Below are positions 32,676-42,500 of a DNA stretch of 64,000 bases, piece by piece. This DNA comes from Amycolatopsis keratiniphila subsp. keratiniphila. Lineage in GTDB: Bacteria > Actinomycetota > Actinomycetes > Mycobacteriales > Pseudonocardiaceae. The stretch lies in assembly GCF_001620365.2 (NCBI RefSeq), contig NZ_LQMT02000032.1, positions 249,077-313,076 on the forward strand, read 5' to 3'. Position numbers and translations under genes: made by a program. Each line of letters opens with the position of its first letter. Positions within the stretch are counted from its first letter, which is position 1. The notes beneath the pieces are model-generated. The model searched no databases and was not told the DNA's origin. It worked only from the letters and a program-made list of their open reading frames with translations.

Positions 32676-32786
32676 GCGGGTTCCGGTCGTCAGTGGCTCA
32701 GTAGCACCACCAGCCACAACCGCTGCGCGTGAAGGCCCCCTTCCCGCGGCTCAGCCGAGGAAACTCGACCTTCACGTCTTCCCCAA

Positions 32787-32841
32787 GTACGTGAAGGACC
32801 CCTTCCTTGCGCCTAGGTACATGAAGGGGGCCTTCACGTAC
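32787..32841. repeat. Imperfect GTGAAGG palindrome
   Basis: Arms 32787-32805 and 32823-32841 (right arm ends CCTTCACGTAC) pair with one mismatch in 19 bases, around a 17-base loop. A related half-arm (GTGAAGGCCCCCTTC) lies about 60 bases upstream, near 32729, and could pair with the same right arm. This is a possible terminator of the DUF3000 transcript. Confidence 0.6.
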
Positions 32842-33038
32842 TTCACTCGAGCTACTCACGTGCGGCGCGCGCCAATCCCTGAGCCGCTTCGAACCGCTTA
32901 TGCGCTCTGCCACGGCCCCGACACGCCGGGTTCCCATCAATCGAGACATAGCATTCGGGTTATATTGCGAACGTCGGCCATCTAGCGACGCTAGAAAAAC
33001 TAGCGCGGTAGCAAAGGTCCCTTGCTCCCCTCGCGGAG

Positions 33039-33089
33039 CCGTGAAGGCCTCCTTCACTACCCTCAAAGTAGGCAAGGAGGCCTTCACGG
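33039..33089. repeat. GTGAAGGCCTCC palindrome
   Basis: Arms 33039-33054 and 33074-33089 are perfectly complementary (16 bases). The loop can close further with CTAC/GTAG. The arms share the GTGAAGG...CCTTCAC ends with the palindrome at 32787 but differ in the core (CCTCC rather than CCCC). Confidence 0.65.
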
Positions 33090-33651
33090 ACAGCCGCCAT
33101 GCCCGCGAAGGGACCCGAAGCGCCTTCGCTACCCCATTCGCGAGCCCCTCAGAGCGTCCGTACGCCGCCGAAGGTCGCTTCGCGGCCATCTGGACTAGAC
33201 CAGCCCTCACCTGCGCGGAGCCGCCCGCACAGAGGTCTGGACCACCCCGTTCGTGCTAACCCGGCCGTCACCGTCAGCAACAAGATCGAACCGGCCCCCG
33301 AATCCGCCGAGACGCTTCCGGAGCGTTACCATCACCGTCACCGAGCGGAGCGATCATGACTCTCCGCGAAGTTGATCAAGACCGACGCCGGAGGCACTTT
33401 CCGGCCCCCGCCACCCCGCCCCGCGAACGTCCCGGGCAGAGGCACCGGCAGGTGCACGGCTCATCTGCACAGTCGGTTGGACCCCGGTAACCCCAGTGCA
33501 TCGTGTTCTTTCGGCGATGTGTTAGCCACCGGCTGTGTACTAGCCCGATCGTGTTACTACGAACTCCCTGAGTGACCACTGGTTTGAGATAGATACCCAT
33601 TCGATCCCCCCGCGAAGGCCTCAGGGCGGCTACAGTGCCATCGACGACACC

Positions 33652-33691
33652 ACTTTCGGTCTAAAGCTGGCGCGGCTAAACGGCCGAAAGT
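33652..33691 (+). promoter_or_regulatory. Inverted repeat with possible sigma-WhiG-like promoter upstream of the response regulator
   Basis: The arms ACTTTCGG (33652-33659) and CCGAAAGT (33684-33691) are complementary, 24 bases apart. Within it, TAAA (33662-33665) and GCCGAAAG (33683-33690) resemble a WhiG/FliA-type promoter (TAAA then GCCGATAA), although the spacing of 17 is one to three bases longer than usual. It ends 46 bases before the GTG start. This could be a promoter, an operator or both. Confidence 0.35.
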
Positions 33692-33737
33692 CCCGGTGCC
33701 GGTCGGGGGGCACGACCGACTCCAGGGAGGTAGTGAC

Positions 33738-34454
33738 GTGGCTACCGTCGGCATTTCTCAGGCCGTCCGATCCACGCCAGCCGGTTCATTGCCGGCGAGC
33801 ATGGTTCCGCACCCGCGGGAAGAGCTTTTTTCCGTGTTGGTGGTCGATGACCACCCGCTGTTGAGGGAGGCAATCTCAGCAAGACTCGCACAGATGGGTG
33901 CGGGCACCGTCCACGAGGCCGCCACGGTGGCCGAGGCGAGGGCGCGAGCACAGGCCACCGGGCCTTGTGACCTGGCGATCCTCGATCTCGGACTGCCCGA
34001 TGGCAGCGGCATCGAGCTGGTTACGGAACTCCGTAGCCACGGCTGGCCTCGAGTAGTGGTGCTCGCTTCATCAGACGACCCGTACGCGGTCAGGTCGGCG
34101 TTCCAGGCCGGCGCCCAGGCATACCTGCTCAAGTCGGCTTCGCCGGTCGTGGTGACCGACGGCGTCCGCAGGGTGCTCGAGGGCGGCGTCTACGCGGACC
34201 CGAGCGTCGCACCGGTCTTGGCCACCGGCACCCGGGTCGCAGGCACCGACAACACCCCGCGCGAGCTTTCCGCGCGCGAGGTCGAGGTGCTGCAGCTCGT
34301 GGCCGACGGCCAGAGCAACAAGGAGATCGGCGAGGAACTCAGCCTCTCCGCTCTCACCGTGAAGTCTCACCTCTCCCGCATCGGGCGCAAGCTCGGCACG
34401 GGTGACCGGGCTCAGATGGTGGCGCTGGCCATGCGTGCTGGCGTGATCCGCTGA
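33738..34454 (+). CDS. NarL/LuxR-family response regulator
   Basis: A 238-residue two-domain response regulator. The receiver has the acidic pair at Asp 37-38 (VVDDHP), phospho-acceptor Asp 83 (ILDLGLPDG) and switch lysine 132 (AYLLKSAS), all intact. The C-terminal LuxR helix-turn-helix is LSAREVEVLQLVADGQSNKEIGEELSLSALTVKSHLSRIGRKLG. No histidine kinase is next to it, so it is an orphan. Position between DUF3000 and ribonuclease D is where I recall whiI lying in Streptomyces, whose receiver is atypical, unlike this canonical one. Orthology is a guess. A clear ribosome site (GGGAGG) supports the GTG start. Confidence 0.88.
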   Translation: MATVGISQAVRSTPAGSLPASMVPHPREELFSVLVVDDHPLLREAISARLAQMGAGTVHEAATVAEARARAQATGPCDLAILDLGLPDGSGIELVTELRSHGWPRVVVLASSDDPYAVRSAFQAGAQAYLLKSASPVVVTDGVRRVLEGGVYADPSVAPVLATGTRVAGTDNTPRELSAREVEVLQLVADGQSNKEIGEELSLSALTVKSHLSRIGRKLGTGDRAQMVALAMRAGVIR

Positions 34455-34522
34455 CAAAGGCGAACAGCCCTGCGGGGCGGGCGGGCCAGGCGCGGCCCGC
34501 TCGTCCCGTAGGGTCTTCACCT

Positions 34523-35788
34523 ATGGAAGGCGACCGACCCGGAGAACCGCAGACGGACCCGAAGACCGGCACCGACGACACCGGTGGACCGGTCCTGCTG
34601 CGCGAGCCCGCCGAGGGCACTCCACCGGTGATCGCCGACGCGACGGCCCTCGCCGAAGCCTGCGTGAAGATCGCGGGCGGCAGCGGGGCCATCGCCGTGG
34701 ACACCGAACGCGCGTCCGGCTACCGATACTGGCCCAAGGCCTATCTCGTGCAGCTGCGCCGCGAAGGTGCCGGCTCCTTCCTCATCGACCCCATTCCGCT
34801 CGAAGGGCAGCTCGAACCCCTCGCGGAAGTGCTCAACAACGCCGAATGGGTGCTGCACGCGGCCTCTCAGGACCTGCCGTGCCTCGCCGAACTCGACCTG
34901 CGCCCGAAGAGCCTGTTCGACACCGAACTCGCCGGACGGCTCGCCGGGTACGAGCGGGTCGCGCTCGGCACCCTCGTCGAACTCCTCCTCGGCTACCAGC
35001 TGGAGAAGGGGCACAGCGCCGCCGACTGGTCGAAGCGCCCGCTTCCCGTCGACTGGCTGAACTACGCCGCCCTCGACGTCGAGCTGCTCATCGAGCTGCG
35101 CGAGAAGCTCGAAGCCGACTTGGCCGCGCAGGGCAAGCTCGAATGGGCCCAGCAGGAATTCGAGGCCGTCCGCACCGCACCGCCGCCCGCCCCTCGGGCC
35201 GAGCCGTGGCGCCGGACGTCCGGGGTGCACAAGATCCGCAGCGCCCGCGGCCTCGCCGCCGTCCGCGAACTGTGGCAGGCACGCGACGAGCTCGCCCGCA
35301 AACGCGACCGCGCGCCGAGCCGGATCCTGCCCGACAGCGCGATCATCAACGCCGTCACCGCCGACCCGAAGACCGTCGAGCAGCTTCAGGCGCTGCCGGT
35401 GTTCAGCGGCCGGGTGCAGCGCAAGTACACCGCGAGCTGGCTGCGGCATCTGCAGGCCGCCCGCGCGCTCCCCGCCGACGAACTGCCCAGCCCCGCGCAG
35501 CAGACCGACGGGCCGCCGCCGGTGAACCGGTGGTCGGACAAGGATCCCGACGCCGCAGCCCGGCTTTCCGCCGCCCGCGCGGCGCTGTCCGCGATCGCGG
35601 AGGACCGGCGGCTGCCGGTGGAGAACCTGCTGCTGCCGGAACTGGTGCGCCGCACCTGCTGGCGTCCGCCGTCGGACCTGAGCGAGGATTCCGTCGCCCA
35701 GGTCCTGCGCGAGGGCGGCGCCCGGCCTTGGCAGGTCGAGCTGACGGTCGCGGTGCTGAGCAAGGCGCTCCACTCCACCGCCGCCTGA
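34523..35788 (+). CDS. rnd: Ribonuclease D-like exonuclease with HRDC domain
   Basis: A 421-residue DEDD-type 3'-5' exonuclease. The exonuclease domain (about 40-220) has the acidic residues in IAVDTERASGY (Asp 60, Glu 62), VLHAASQDLPCLAEL and DWLNYAALDVELLIEL. An HRDC domain follows (about 230-310, SARGLAAVRELWQARDELARKRDRAPSRILPDSAI) and a 90-residue C-terminal part completes the family length. It would trim stable RNA such as tRNA precursors. It lies 68 bases after the response regulator; the TetR gene converges seven bases beyond its stop. Confidence 0.9.
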   Translation: MEGDRPGEPQTDPKTGTDDTGGPVLLREPAEGTPPVIADATALAEACVKIAGGSGAIAVDTERASGYRYWPKAYLVQLRREGAGSFLIDPIPLEGQLEPLAEVLNNAEWVLHAASQDLPCLAELDLRPKSLFDTELAGRLAGYERVALGTLVELLLGYQLEKGHSAADWSKRPLPVDWLNYAALDVELLIELREKLEADLAAQGKLEWAQQEFEAVRTAPPPAPRAEPWRRTSGVHKIRSARGLAAVRELWQARDELARKRDRAPSRILPDSAIINAVTADPKTVEQLQALPVFSGRVQRKYTASWLRHLQAARALPADELPSPAQQTDGPPPVNRWSDKDPDAAARLSAARAALSAIAEDRRLPVENLLLPELVRRTCWRPPSDLSEDSVAQVLREGGARPWQVELTVAVLSKALHSTAA

Positions 35789-35795
35789 CCCGCTT

Positions 35796-36452
35796 TCAGC
35801 CCTCCAGCAGCGCTCGCGCGGAGCCGCGCAGAACGGCGTCCGGCTCCCCGAGCCCGACGAGCCTCAGCACGCTGTCGGCCCCTTCGACGGCGTGCGCCTC
35901 GACGTCCAGGTCCGGCTGGTCGCGCCGGACGATCGCGATGCTCTCGACGAGCCCGAACACGAGGTCGGTCCGGATCCCCTGGAGGGCGGCCGTGACACCC
36001 GCCGCCGCGACGAGCGAGCCGTAGACGCGTTTGAGCTCCGCCCGTTCGGCCCGGAACCGCGCCAGCCGCGGCGAGGAGATCTCCGGCAGCAGGTACAGGG
36101 CGCCCAGGTTGTGCCGCGCGCTGCCGAGCAGATGGATGTCCGCGTAGGCCAGCGCCCACAGCCTCGTGCCGACCGGCGCGAACTTGGCCGACAGCCCGCC
36201 CGCGACGTCCAGCGACGGCCGGACGGTGTCCTCCAGCAGCGCCGCGAGAATGTCCTCTTTGGACGGAAAGTGGTAGTAGAGCGACGCCTGGCGCAGCCCG
36301 GCGCGTTCGGCGATGGCCCGCGTGGTCGTCGCCGCGTAGCCGGCGCCGGTGAACAGCTCCCCCGCCGCGTCCAAGACGGCGAGCCGCGCCTCGCGCTTGC
36401 TGGCGGCGGCGCCGCTGGCTCTCGGTCTGCCCACCCCGGTCGTTTTCGTCAT
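35796..36452 (-). CDS. TetR-family regulator of the urea/guanidine operon
   Basis: A 218-residue TetR regulator. The DNA-binding domain is near residues 22-68 (AVLDAAGELFTGAGYAATTTRAIAERAGLRQASLYYHFPSKEDILAALL). The C-terminal ligand domain is unassigned. It is divergent from the permease/carboxylase operon, 177 bases apart, and an inverted repeat in that gap may be its operator. Its job is probably to repress the operon until an inducer such as urea, guanidine or a derivative is present; the inducer is unknown. In most genomes such operons are preceded by a guanidine riboswitch; I saw none here. Confidence 0.85.
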   Translation of the reverse strand: MTKTTGVGRPRASGAAASKREARLAVLDAAGELFTGAGYAATTTRAIAERAGLRQASLYYHFPSKEDILAALLEDTVRPSLDVAGGLSAKFAPVGTRLWALAYADIHLLGSARHNLGALYLLPEISSPRLARFRAERAELKRVYGSLVAAAGVTAALQGIRTDLVFGLVESIAIVRRDQPDLDVEAHAVEGADSVLRLVGLGEPDAVLRGSARALLEG

Positions 36453-36512
36453 CTATCCGATCCTGCCATTTCTCCGCGAAGATCTTTGTTACGTCCGGCG
36501 GTCGGCCCAGGT

Positions 36513-36526
36513 TACCGAATCCGGTA
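36513..36526. promoter_or_regulatory. Candidate TetR operator
   Basis: TACCGAATCCGGTA is an inverted repeat (TACCG/CGGTA) with a 4-base centre in the divergent region between the TetR gene and the permease operon. It is the clearest dyad there and lies 104 bases before the permease ATG. Direct binding is inferred from position. Confidence 0.45.
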
Positions 36527-36629
36527 TCTGTTAACACCGCGCTTACCCGGCGGAGATCGGAAGGTTCCCGCACGCGCTTAATTTCGGTCAGCCGATCGAA
36601 ATCCGGCCCTTGAGACAGGAGCCTCCGCA

Positions 36630-38096
36630 ATGCCTTCCGAAGACCTTTCCGCCTTCGGGTACCGCCAAGAACTTCGCCGGACACTGGGCGGTTTCTCCGC
36701 CTTCGCCGCCGGTTTCTCCTTCGTTTCCATCCTTACGACGGTGTTCCAGCTGTTCGCCTTCGGCTATTCCTTCGGCGACACGCTCTTCTTCTGGACGTGG
36801 CCGCTGGTGATCGCCGGGCAATTGCTCGTCGCGCTCAACTTCGCCGAACTCGCCGCCCGATTCCCGCTGGCCGGATCGGTTTACCAGTGGGCGAAACACC
36901 TCTCCCCCGGATTCGCGGGGTGGCTCGCCGGCTGGATGATGCTGGTGGGCTGCGTCGTGGCGCTCGCCGGGGCCGCGATCGCGCTGCAGGTCGTCCTCCC
37001 GTCGGTCTGGAGCGGGTTCCAGCTCGTCGGCGGGGATCCGGCGATCACCTCCCCGACCGGCGCCAGCAACGCGGTGCTGCTCGGCACCCTGCTGATCGTC
37101 CTCACCACCGCGATCAACGCGGGCGGCGTGCGGCTGATGGCGCGGATCAACGACGTCGGGGTCGCGGCCGAACTCGTCGGCGTCCTCGTGCTGATCGCCG
37201 GTCTCGCGCTGTTCGCCGTCCGCGGCCCGCAGGTCGTGCTCCAGCCCGCGGGCGACAGTCCCGGCGCCGGCGGCGTCCTCGCATCGGCGTTGATGGCCGC
37301 GTACGTGCTGTACGGCTTCGATACCGCCGCCTCCGTCGCCGAGGAGACGAAGGACGCGCGCCGCACCGCACCGCGTGCCGTGCTCCGCGCCCTCCTGATC
37401 TCCGGGATCGGCGGGCTCGCCGTCGTCCTCACCGCGCTGATGGCGGCACCGAGCCTGACCGACGGGCAGCTCGCCGGGAAGGGCCTGCCGTACGTGATCA
37501 CGGCCGTCTTCGGCGACACCCTCGGCCGGGTCTTCCTCGCCGACGTCGCGATCGCGGTCGTCGTGTGCACCCTGACCATCCAGACCGGCACGGTCCGGCT
37601 CATCTACTCGATGGCCCGCGACGGCGCGCTCCCCGGCGCCAAACGCCTGTCCACGGTGAACGCCCGCACCGGCACACCGATCGCGCCCGCCGTGCTTTCC
37701 GGGGCGCTCGCCATCGGGCTGCTTCTGCTGAACCTGGGGAATCCGACGATCTTCAGCACCATCACCGGCACTTCGGTGGTCGTGGTCTACCTGGCCTATC
37801 TGCTGGTGACCGGACCGCTGCTGCTCCGGCGCCGTCAAGGCCGGTTCACCGCCGAACCCGGCCATTTCTCCCTAGGGCGATGGGCTATTCCGGTCAACGT
37901 CGCGGCAGTAGGGTACGGCGCGATGATGATCGTCAACATCGCCTGGCCACGAGCCGAGATCTACGACCTGGCGGGCACCGGTTCCGTCTGGGTCCTGTTG
38001 TTCCCGATCGAGTTCGTCGGCGCCGCGCTGCTCACCGGCTACCTCTGCTGGCGCCGCCGCTCCGCGCTCACCACGGTTCCCGTCCCCGCGACCTGA
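36630..38096 (+). CDS. APC-family permease, probable urea/guanidine transporter
   Basis: A 488-residue membrane transporter of the amino acid/polyamine/organocation superfamily with about 12 hydrophobic segments. The N-terminal RTLGGFSAFAAGFSFVSILTTVFQLFAFGY is the usual APC helix 1, followed by LNFAELAARFPLAGSVYQWAKHL and YVLYGFDTAASVAEETKDARRTAPRAV, both family signatures. Being first in the carboxylase/allophanate hydrolase operon, it most likely imports the nitrogen compound used there (urea, guanidine or an amino acid). It is closest in kind to eukaryotic-type amino acid permeases. The ATG at 36630 follows a GAGACAGGAGCC ribosome site. Confidence 0.85.
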   Translation: MPSEDLSAFGYRQELRRTLGGFSAFAAGFSFVSILTTVFQLFAFGYSFGDTLFFWTWPLVIAGQLLVALNFAELAARFPLAGSVYQWAKHLSPGFAGWLAGWMMLVGCVVALAGAAIALQVVLPSVWSGFQLVGGDPAITSPTGASNAVLLGTLLIVLTTAINAGGVRLMARINDVGVAAELVGVLVLIAGLALFAVRGPQVVLQPAGDSPGAGGVLASALMAAYVLYGFDTAASVAEETKDARRTAPRAVLRALLISGIGGLAVVLTALMAAPSLTDGQLAGKGLPYVITAVFGDTLGRVFLADVAIAVVVCTLTIQTGTVRLIYSMARDGALPGAKRLSTVNARTGTPIAPAVLSGALAIGLLLLNLGNPTIFSTITGTSVVVVYLAYLLVTGPLLLRRRQGRFTAEPGHFSLGRWAIPVNVAAVGYGAMMIVNIAWPRAEIYDLAGTGSVWVLLFPIEFVGAALLTGYLCWRRRSALTTVPVPAT

Positions 38097-38107
38097 AGGA
38101 AGGTTCC

Positions 38108-38890
38108 ATGAGCACGACATCGACCACGTACGGCGCTCGCGACCACGCGCGCGCCCAGGCGGGCACGGTGACCGAAGCGATGCCGGCCATCCCGGCGTCC
38201 ACCTGGCCGGACCCGCCGCCCGGGATCGACCCGGCGAAGCTGGTCTGGGCCGAGACCGTCGCCGGTGGCGGCTACACCCACAAGGTGCTCGCGAGGGGCA
38301 CCGAACTCCGGCTCACCGACGTCGAAGGCGACGCCTGCGCGCATATGCTGCTGTACAACGCCGACCAGCCTTGGGAACGGCTGAACGTCGCGGACACGGT
38401 GAAGGTCCAGTGGAACGCCTATCTCGGCGAGGCGATCGCGCTGCTTTCGGATCAGGCGCGGGTGCTCGCGACCGTCGTCACCGACGAGAGCGGCAAGCAC
38501 GACGCCCTCTGCGGAACGTCCACTGTGGACGGACTGACGCTGTTCACCCTCGCCGCCGCCAAACACGGCCTCACCCCACGCGATCTCCCGCCGAGCCTGT
38601 CCTTCTTCCAGGGCGTCCGCGTGGAGACCGACGGCGGGCTGACGTTCACCGGCTCGGCGGGCCCCGGCAAATCCGTGGTCCTGCGCACCGAACTTCCGGT
38701 GATCGTCCTGATCGCCAACGTTCCGCACCCGCTGGACCCGCGCCCGGACTCCCCGATCACACCACTGCGCGTCCTCGCCCAGCGCTCCGCTCCATCCACA
38801 CCGGACAGTCCTGAATGGACAGCGTCACCCGAAGCGCAGCGCGCCTTCGAGAACACCGCCGACTACCTCACCGCTAGGGGCCTGGCATGA
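38108..38890 (+). CDS. Urea amidolyase associated protein 1 (DUF1989)
   Basis: A 260-residue DUF1989 protein of the urea-amidolyase-associated type 1. Blocks include GGGYTHKVLARGTELRLTDVEGDACAHMLLYNADQPWERLNVADTVKVQWNAYL, SGKHDALCGTST and SLSFFQGVRVETDGGLTFTG, with possible metal-binding histidines and cysteines. In other bacteria this protein and its partner form carboxyguanidine deiminase (CgdAB), turning carboxyguanidine into allophanate. If that holds here, the operon degrades guanidine. It follows the permease by 11 bases and its TGA overlaps the next ATG by four bases. Confidence 0.85.
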   Translation: MSTTSTTYGARDHARAQAGTVTEAMPAIPASTWPDPPPGIDPAKLVWAETVAGGGYTHKVLARGTELRLTDVEGDACAHMLLYNADQPWERLNVADTVKVQWNAYLGEAIALLSDQARVLATVVTDESGKHDALCGTSTVDGLTLFTLAAAKHGLTPRDLPPSLSFFQGVRVETDGGLTFTGSAGPGKSVVLRTELPVIVLIANVPHPLDPRPDSPITPLRVLAQRSAPSTPDSPEWTASPEAQRAFENTADYLTARGLA

Positions 38891-39501
38891 CGACGATCAT
38901 CTCCGACACCGAGGTCGCCGCGCGGGCGCCGTACTCCACCGTGCTACGGAAGGGTGAGACGCTCGCGATCATCGATCTCGGCGGCAACCAGGCCGTCGAC
39001 TTCCTCTGCTACGACGCCGCCGACACGGCGAAGAGATACAGCGCGGCCGCCACGATCGCCGCACAGCGCAACATCTTCCTCACCACCGGCAGCGTGCTGC
39101 GCACCGGCGAGGGCGCACCGCTGCTGACCGTCGTCGGGGACACCTGCGGGCGGCACGACACGATCGGCGGCGCCTGCAGCAAGGAATCGAACAGCCTCCG
39201 CTACGGCCAGCACACGCGGTACCAGCACGCCTGCGTCGAGAACTTCCTGACCGAGGGCGCGAAATGGGGCCTCGGCAAACGGGACCTGGTCAGCAACGTC
39301 AACTGGTACATGAACGTGCCGGTGGAACAGGACGGCACGCTCGGCATCGTCGACGGCATCTCCGCGCCCGGTCTCGAAGTCAAGCTGCGCGCCGAGACCG
39401 ACGTGCTCGTACTGGTGTCGAACTGCCCGCAGATCAACAATCCGTGCAACGGCTTCGACCCGACGCCGGTCCGGATGATCGTCACCGGCGGTGGCGCGTG
39501 A
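38887..39501 (+). CDS. Urea amidolyase associated protein 2 (DUF1989)
   Basis: A 204-residue partner of the preceding DUF1989 protein. Key blocks are GNQAVDFLCYDAADTAKRYSAAATIAAQRNIFLTTGSVL, VGDTCGRHDTIGGACSKESNSLRYGQHTRYQHACVENFL and NVNWYMNVPVEQDGTLGIVDGISAPG; the CGRHDTIGGAC motif and following histidine are likely metal ligands. In characterised relatives the pair forms a heterodimer with carboxyguanidine deiminase activity. Start ATG overlaps the previous stop, and its own stop overlaps the carboxylase GTG (GTGA). Confidence 0.85.
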   Translation: MTTIISDTEVAARAPYSTVLRKGETLAIIDLGGNQAVDFLCYDAADTAKRYSAAATIAAQRNIFLTTGSVLRTGEGAPLLTVVGDTCGRHDTIGGACSKESNSLRYGQHTRYQHACVENFLTEGAKWGLGKRDLVSNVNWYMNVPVEQDGTLGIVDGISAPGLEVKLRAETDVLVLVSNCPQINNPCNGFDPTPVRMIVTGGGA

Positions 39502-42500
39502 AACTGCTCGTCGCCAACCGGGGGGAAATCGCCGTCCGGATCATCCGGACGGCAAGGGAGATGGGCATTCCGACGGTCGCCGTCTATTCCGACGCCGATC
39601 GGACGGCCGCGCACGTACGGCTTTCCGACGAAGCCGTACGGCTCGGCCCGGCGCCGGCGAGGGAGAGTTATCTCCTCGGCGACGCCATCATCGAAGCCGC
39701 GCTGAAGACCGGCGCGGACACGATCCACCCCGGCTACGGTTTCCTGTCCGAGGACGCCGCCTTCGCCAGGGCGGTGGAGGCGGCCGGGTTCCGGTTCGCC
39801 GGTCCCACGGCGGACCACCTCGAAATCTTCGGCAGCAAGCACACCGCACGGGAGAAGGCCGTCGAAGCCGGGGTCCCGCTGCTGCCGGGCACCGGACTGC
39901 TGGCCACCCTGGCCGACGCCGAAGCGGCGGCGGACGAGATCGGCTACCCCGTGATGCTCAAGGCGACCGGCGGTGGCGGCGGGATCGGCATGCGGGCCTG
40001 CGCGTCGGCCGGGGAACTCCGCGACGCCTGGGAGGCGGTGCAGAGCATCGCGACCAAGAGCTTCTCGACCTCGGGGGTGTTCCTCGAACGGCTCGTGACC
40101 CGCGCGCGGCACGTCGAGGTCCAGGTGTTCGGCGACGGTACGGGTGAGGTGCTGGCACTGGGCACGCGGGACTGCACCCTGCAGCGGCGCAATCAGAAGG
40201 TGCTCGAAGAATGCCCCGCCCCGGGACTTTCCGAAGCGGTGCGGGAGAAACTGGTCTCGGCGGCCGTCGACCTCTGCGCTTCGGTGCGCTACCGCTCGGC
40301 CGGGACGGTCGAATTCATCTACGACCCGGCCCGCGAGGAAGCCGCGTTCCTCGAAGTCAACACGAGGCTGCAGGTCGAACATCCGGTCACCGAGGCGGTA
40401 TACGACATCGACCTGGTCTCGTGGATGCTCCGGCTCGCCGACGGCGACACCGGGATGTTCGCCACCACCCCATCGCCACGCGGGCACGCGATCGAAGCCC
40501 GCGTCTACGCGGAGGATCCGGCCGCCGGGCACCGGCCGAGCGCGGGCCTGCTGACCCGCGCCGACTTCCCCGCCGGAGTCCGGGTCGACACCTGGGTCGA
40601 GGCCGGGTCGAAGGTGACGACGCATTACGACCCGCTGCTCGCCAAGGTGATCACCGTCGGCGCGGACCGGGCCGAGGCACTGGCCGCGTTGGGCGAGGCG
40701 CTCGGCGAGAGCCGGGTGGACGGCGTCCGGACGAACCTCGGCCAGCTGCGCGCGGTCGCCGCGGATCGACGACTCGGCGAGGTCACGCACGACACCGCGA
40801 CACTAGACACGATCACCGACCCCGAACCGCGGATCGAGGTGCTGCGGGGCGGCACGATGACCACCGTCCAGGACTGGCCGGGGCGGCTGGGCTTCTGGCA
40901 CGTGGGGGTCCCGCCGAACGGGCCGATGGACGAGCTGTCCCTGCGGCTGGGCAACCGCGCCCTCGGCAATCCCGAAGGCGCGGCGGGCCTGGAGTGCACT
41001 GTGGACGGTGTCTCGCTGCGGTTCACCGAGGACGCAATCGTTTGCGTCACGGGATCGCCGTCGCCGGTGACCGTCGACGGCGCTCCGGTTCCACAGTGGA
41101 CACCGATCGAGATCCCCGCGGGCGGCGTGCTCGACGTCGGCACCGGGACCGCCGGGCTCCGCGCGTACGTCCTGGTGCGCGGCGGGATCGACGTGCCGGA
41201 CTTCCTCGGCAGCGCGGCGACGTTCACGCTCGGCGGTTTCGGCGGGCACGGCGGACGCGCGCTGGCGACCGGCGACGTCCTCTACCCCGGGCCGCTGCCG
41301 GAGAACGCCGTCATCGGTCCCGTCCCCGAGGCCGAACGCCCGGTCTTCGCCACGCACTGGGAGATCGGCGCGGCCGAGGGACCGCACGCGGCGCCGGAGT
41401 TCTTCACCCCGGACGACGTCGAGACGTTCTACGCCACCGATTGGGAAGTGCACTTCAACTCCGCGCGAACCGGTGTCCGGCTCGTCGGGCCCCGGCCGCG
41501 CTGGGCACGGGAGGACGGCGGCGAGGCGGGGCTGCACCCGTCGAACATCCACGACACGCCGTACGCGATCGGCGCCGTCGACTACACCGGCGATCTGCCG
41601 ATCCTGCTGGGCCCGGACGGGCCGAGCCTCGGCGGGTTCGTCTGCCCGGCGACCGTGGTGACCGGGCAGCGCTGGAAACTCGGCCAGCTGCGGCCGGGCG
41701 ACACCGTGCGGTTCGTGCCGATCACCACCGAGCACGCGGGCTCTTTGCGTGTCTCGCCGGGTACGGCGGTCAAGGCGAGCCGGAAGCCGATCGACGACGG
41801 CGGCATCCTCGGCCGTCTGTCCACATCGGACGAGAACCCCGAGGTCACCTACCGGCGCAGCGGCGACGACAACCTGCTGATCGAGTACGGGCCGATGAAA
41901 CTGGACCTGGCGCTGCGGATGCGGGTCCACGCGCTGGCCGATCGGCTGGCCACGGAAGGGCTCGACGGTGTCGTCGACCTGACACCGGGAATCCGCTCGC
42001 TGCAGGTGCACGTCGACCCGGACGTTCTCCCGGTGCCGAAGCTCCTCGGCCTCGTACAGGAGGTGGAGCACGATCTGCCGCGCACCGGCGATCTCGTCGT
42101 GCCGAGCCGGACCGTGCGGCTGCCGTTGTCCTGGGACGATCCGGCGACGCGCGAGGCGATCGAGCGGTACATGGCGGGCGTACGCGACGACGCGCCGTGG
42201 TGCCCGTGGAACATCGAGTTCATCCGCCGGGTGAACGGCCTGTCCAGTGTGGACGATGTCTACCGCACGGTGTTCGACGCGGAGTACCTCGTGCTCGGCC
42301 TCGGCGACGTCTACCTCGGCGCGCCGGTGGCCACTCCCCTGGACCCGCGGCACCGGCTGGTGACCACGAAGTACAACCCGGCCCGCACGTGGACCGCGGA
42401 GAACTCGGTCGGGATCGGCGGCTCGTACCTGTGCATCTACGGGATGGAGGGCCCCGGCGGCTACCAGTTCGTCGGGCGGACGGTGCAGGTGTGGAGCGGC

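Larger units (their letters stand above)
32676..33737. other. Long non-coding region with GTGAAGG palindromes
   Basis: These 1062 bases hold no supported gene. GC content drops near 32940-33000 (CATTCGGGTTATATTG). At least two palindromes and a diverged third use the GTGAAGGCC unit. A 44-codon frame (33356-33490, MTLREVDQDRRRRH) has an upstream GGAG but no recognisable family; I would not call it a gene. Another candidate (33372-33575) is likewise unconvincing. The last 90 bases hold probable control sequences for the response regulator. Confidence 0.6.

Noticed and set aside
33372..33575. A 67-codon frame in the long non-coding region
   Set aside because: No family, no ribosome site, odd composition; a competing frame at 33356-33490 has as much support, so neither is called a gene.
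36453..36629. Possible guanidine-I (ykkC) riboswitch before the carboxylase operon
   Set aside because: I looked for its conserved paired and unpaired blocks and found none; only a TetR-like dyad is visible.
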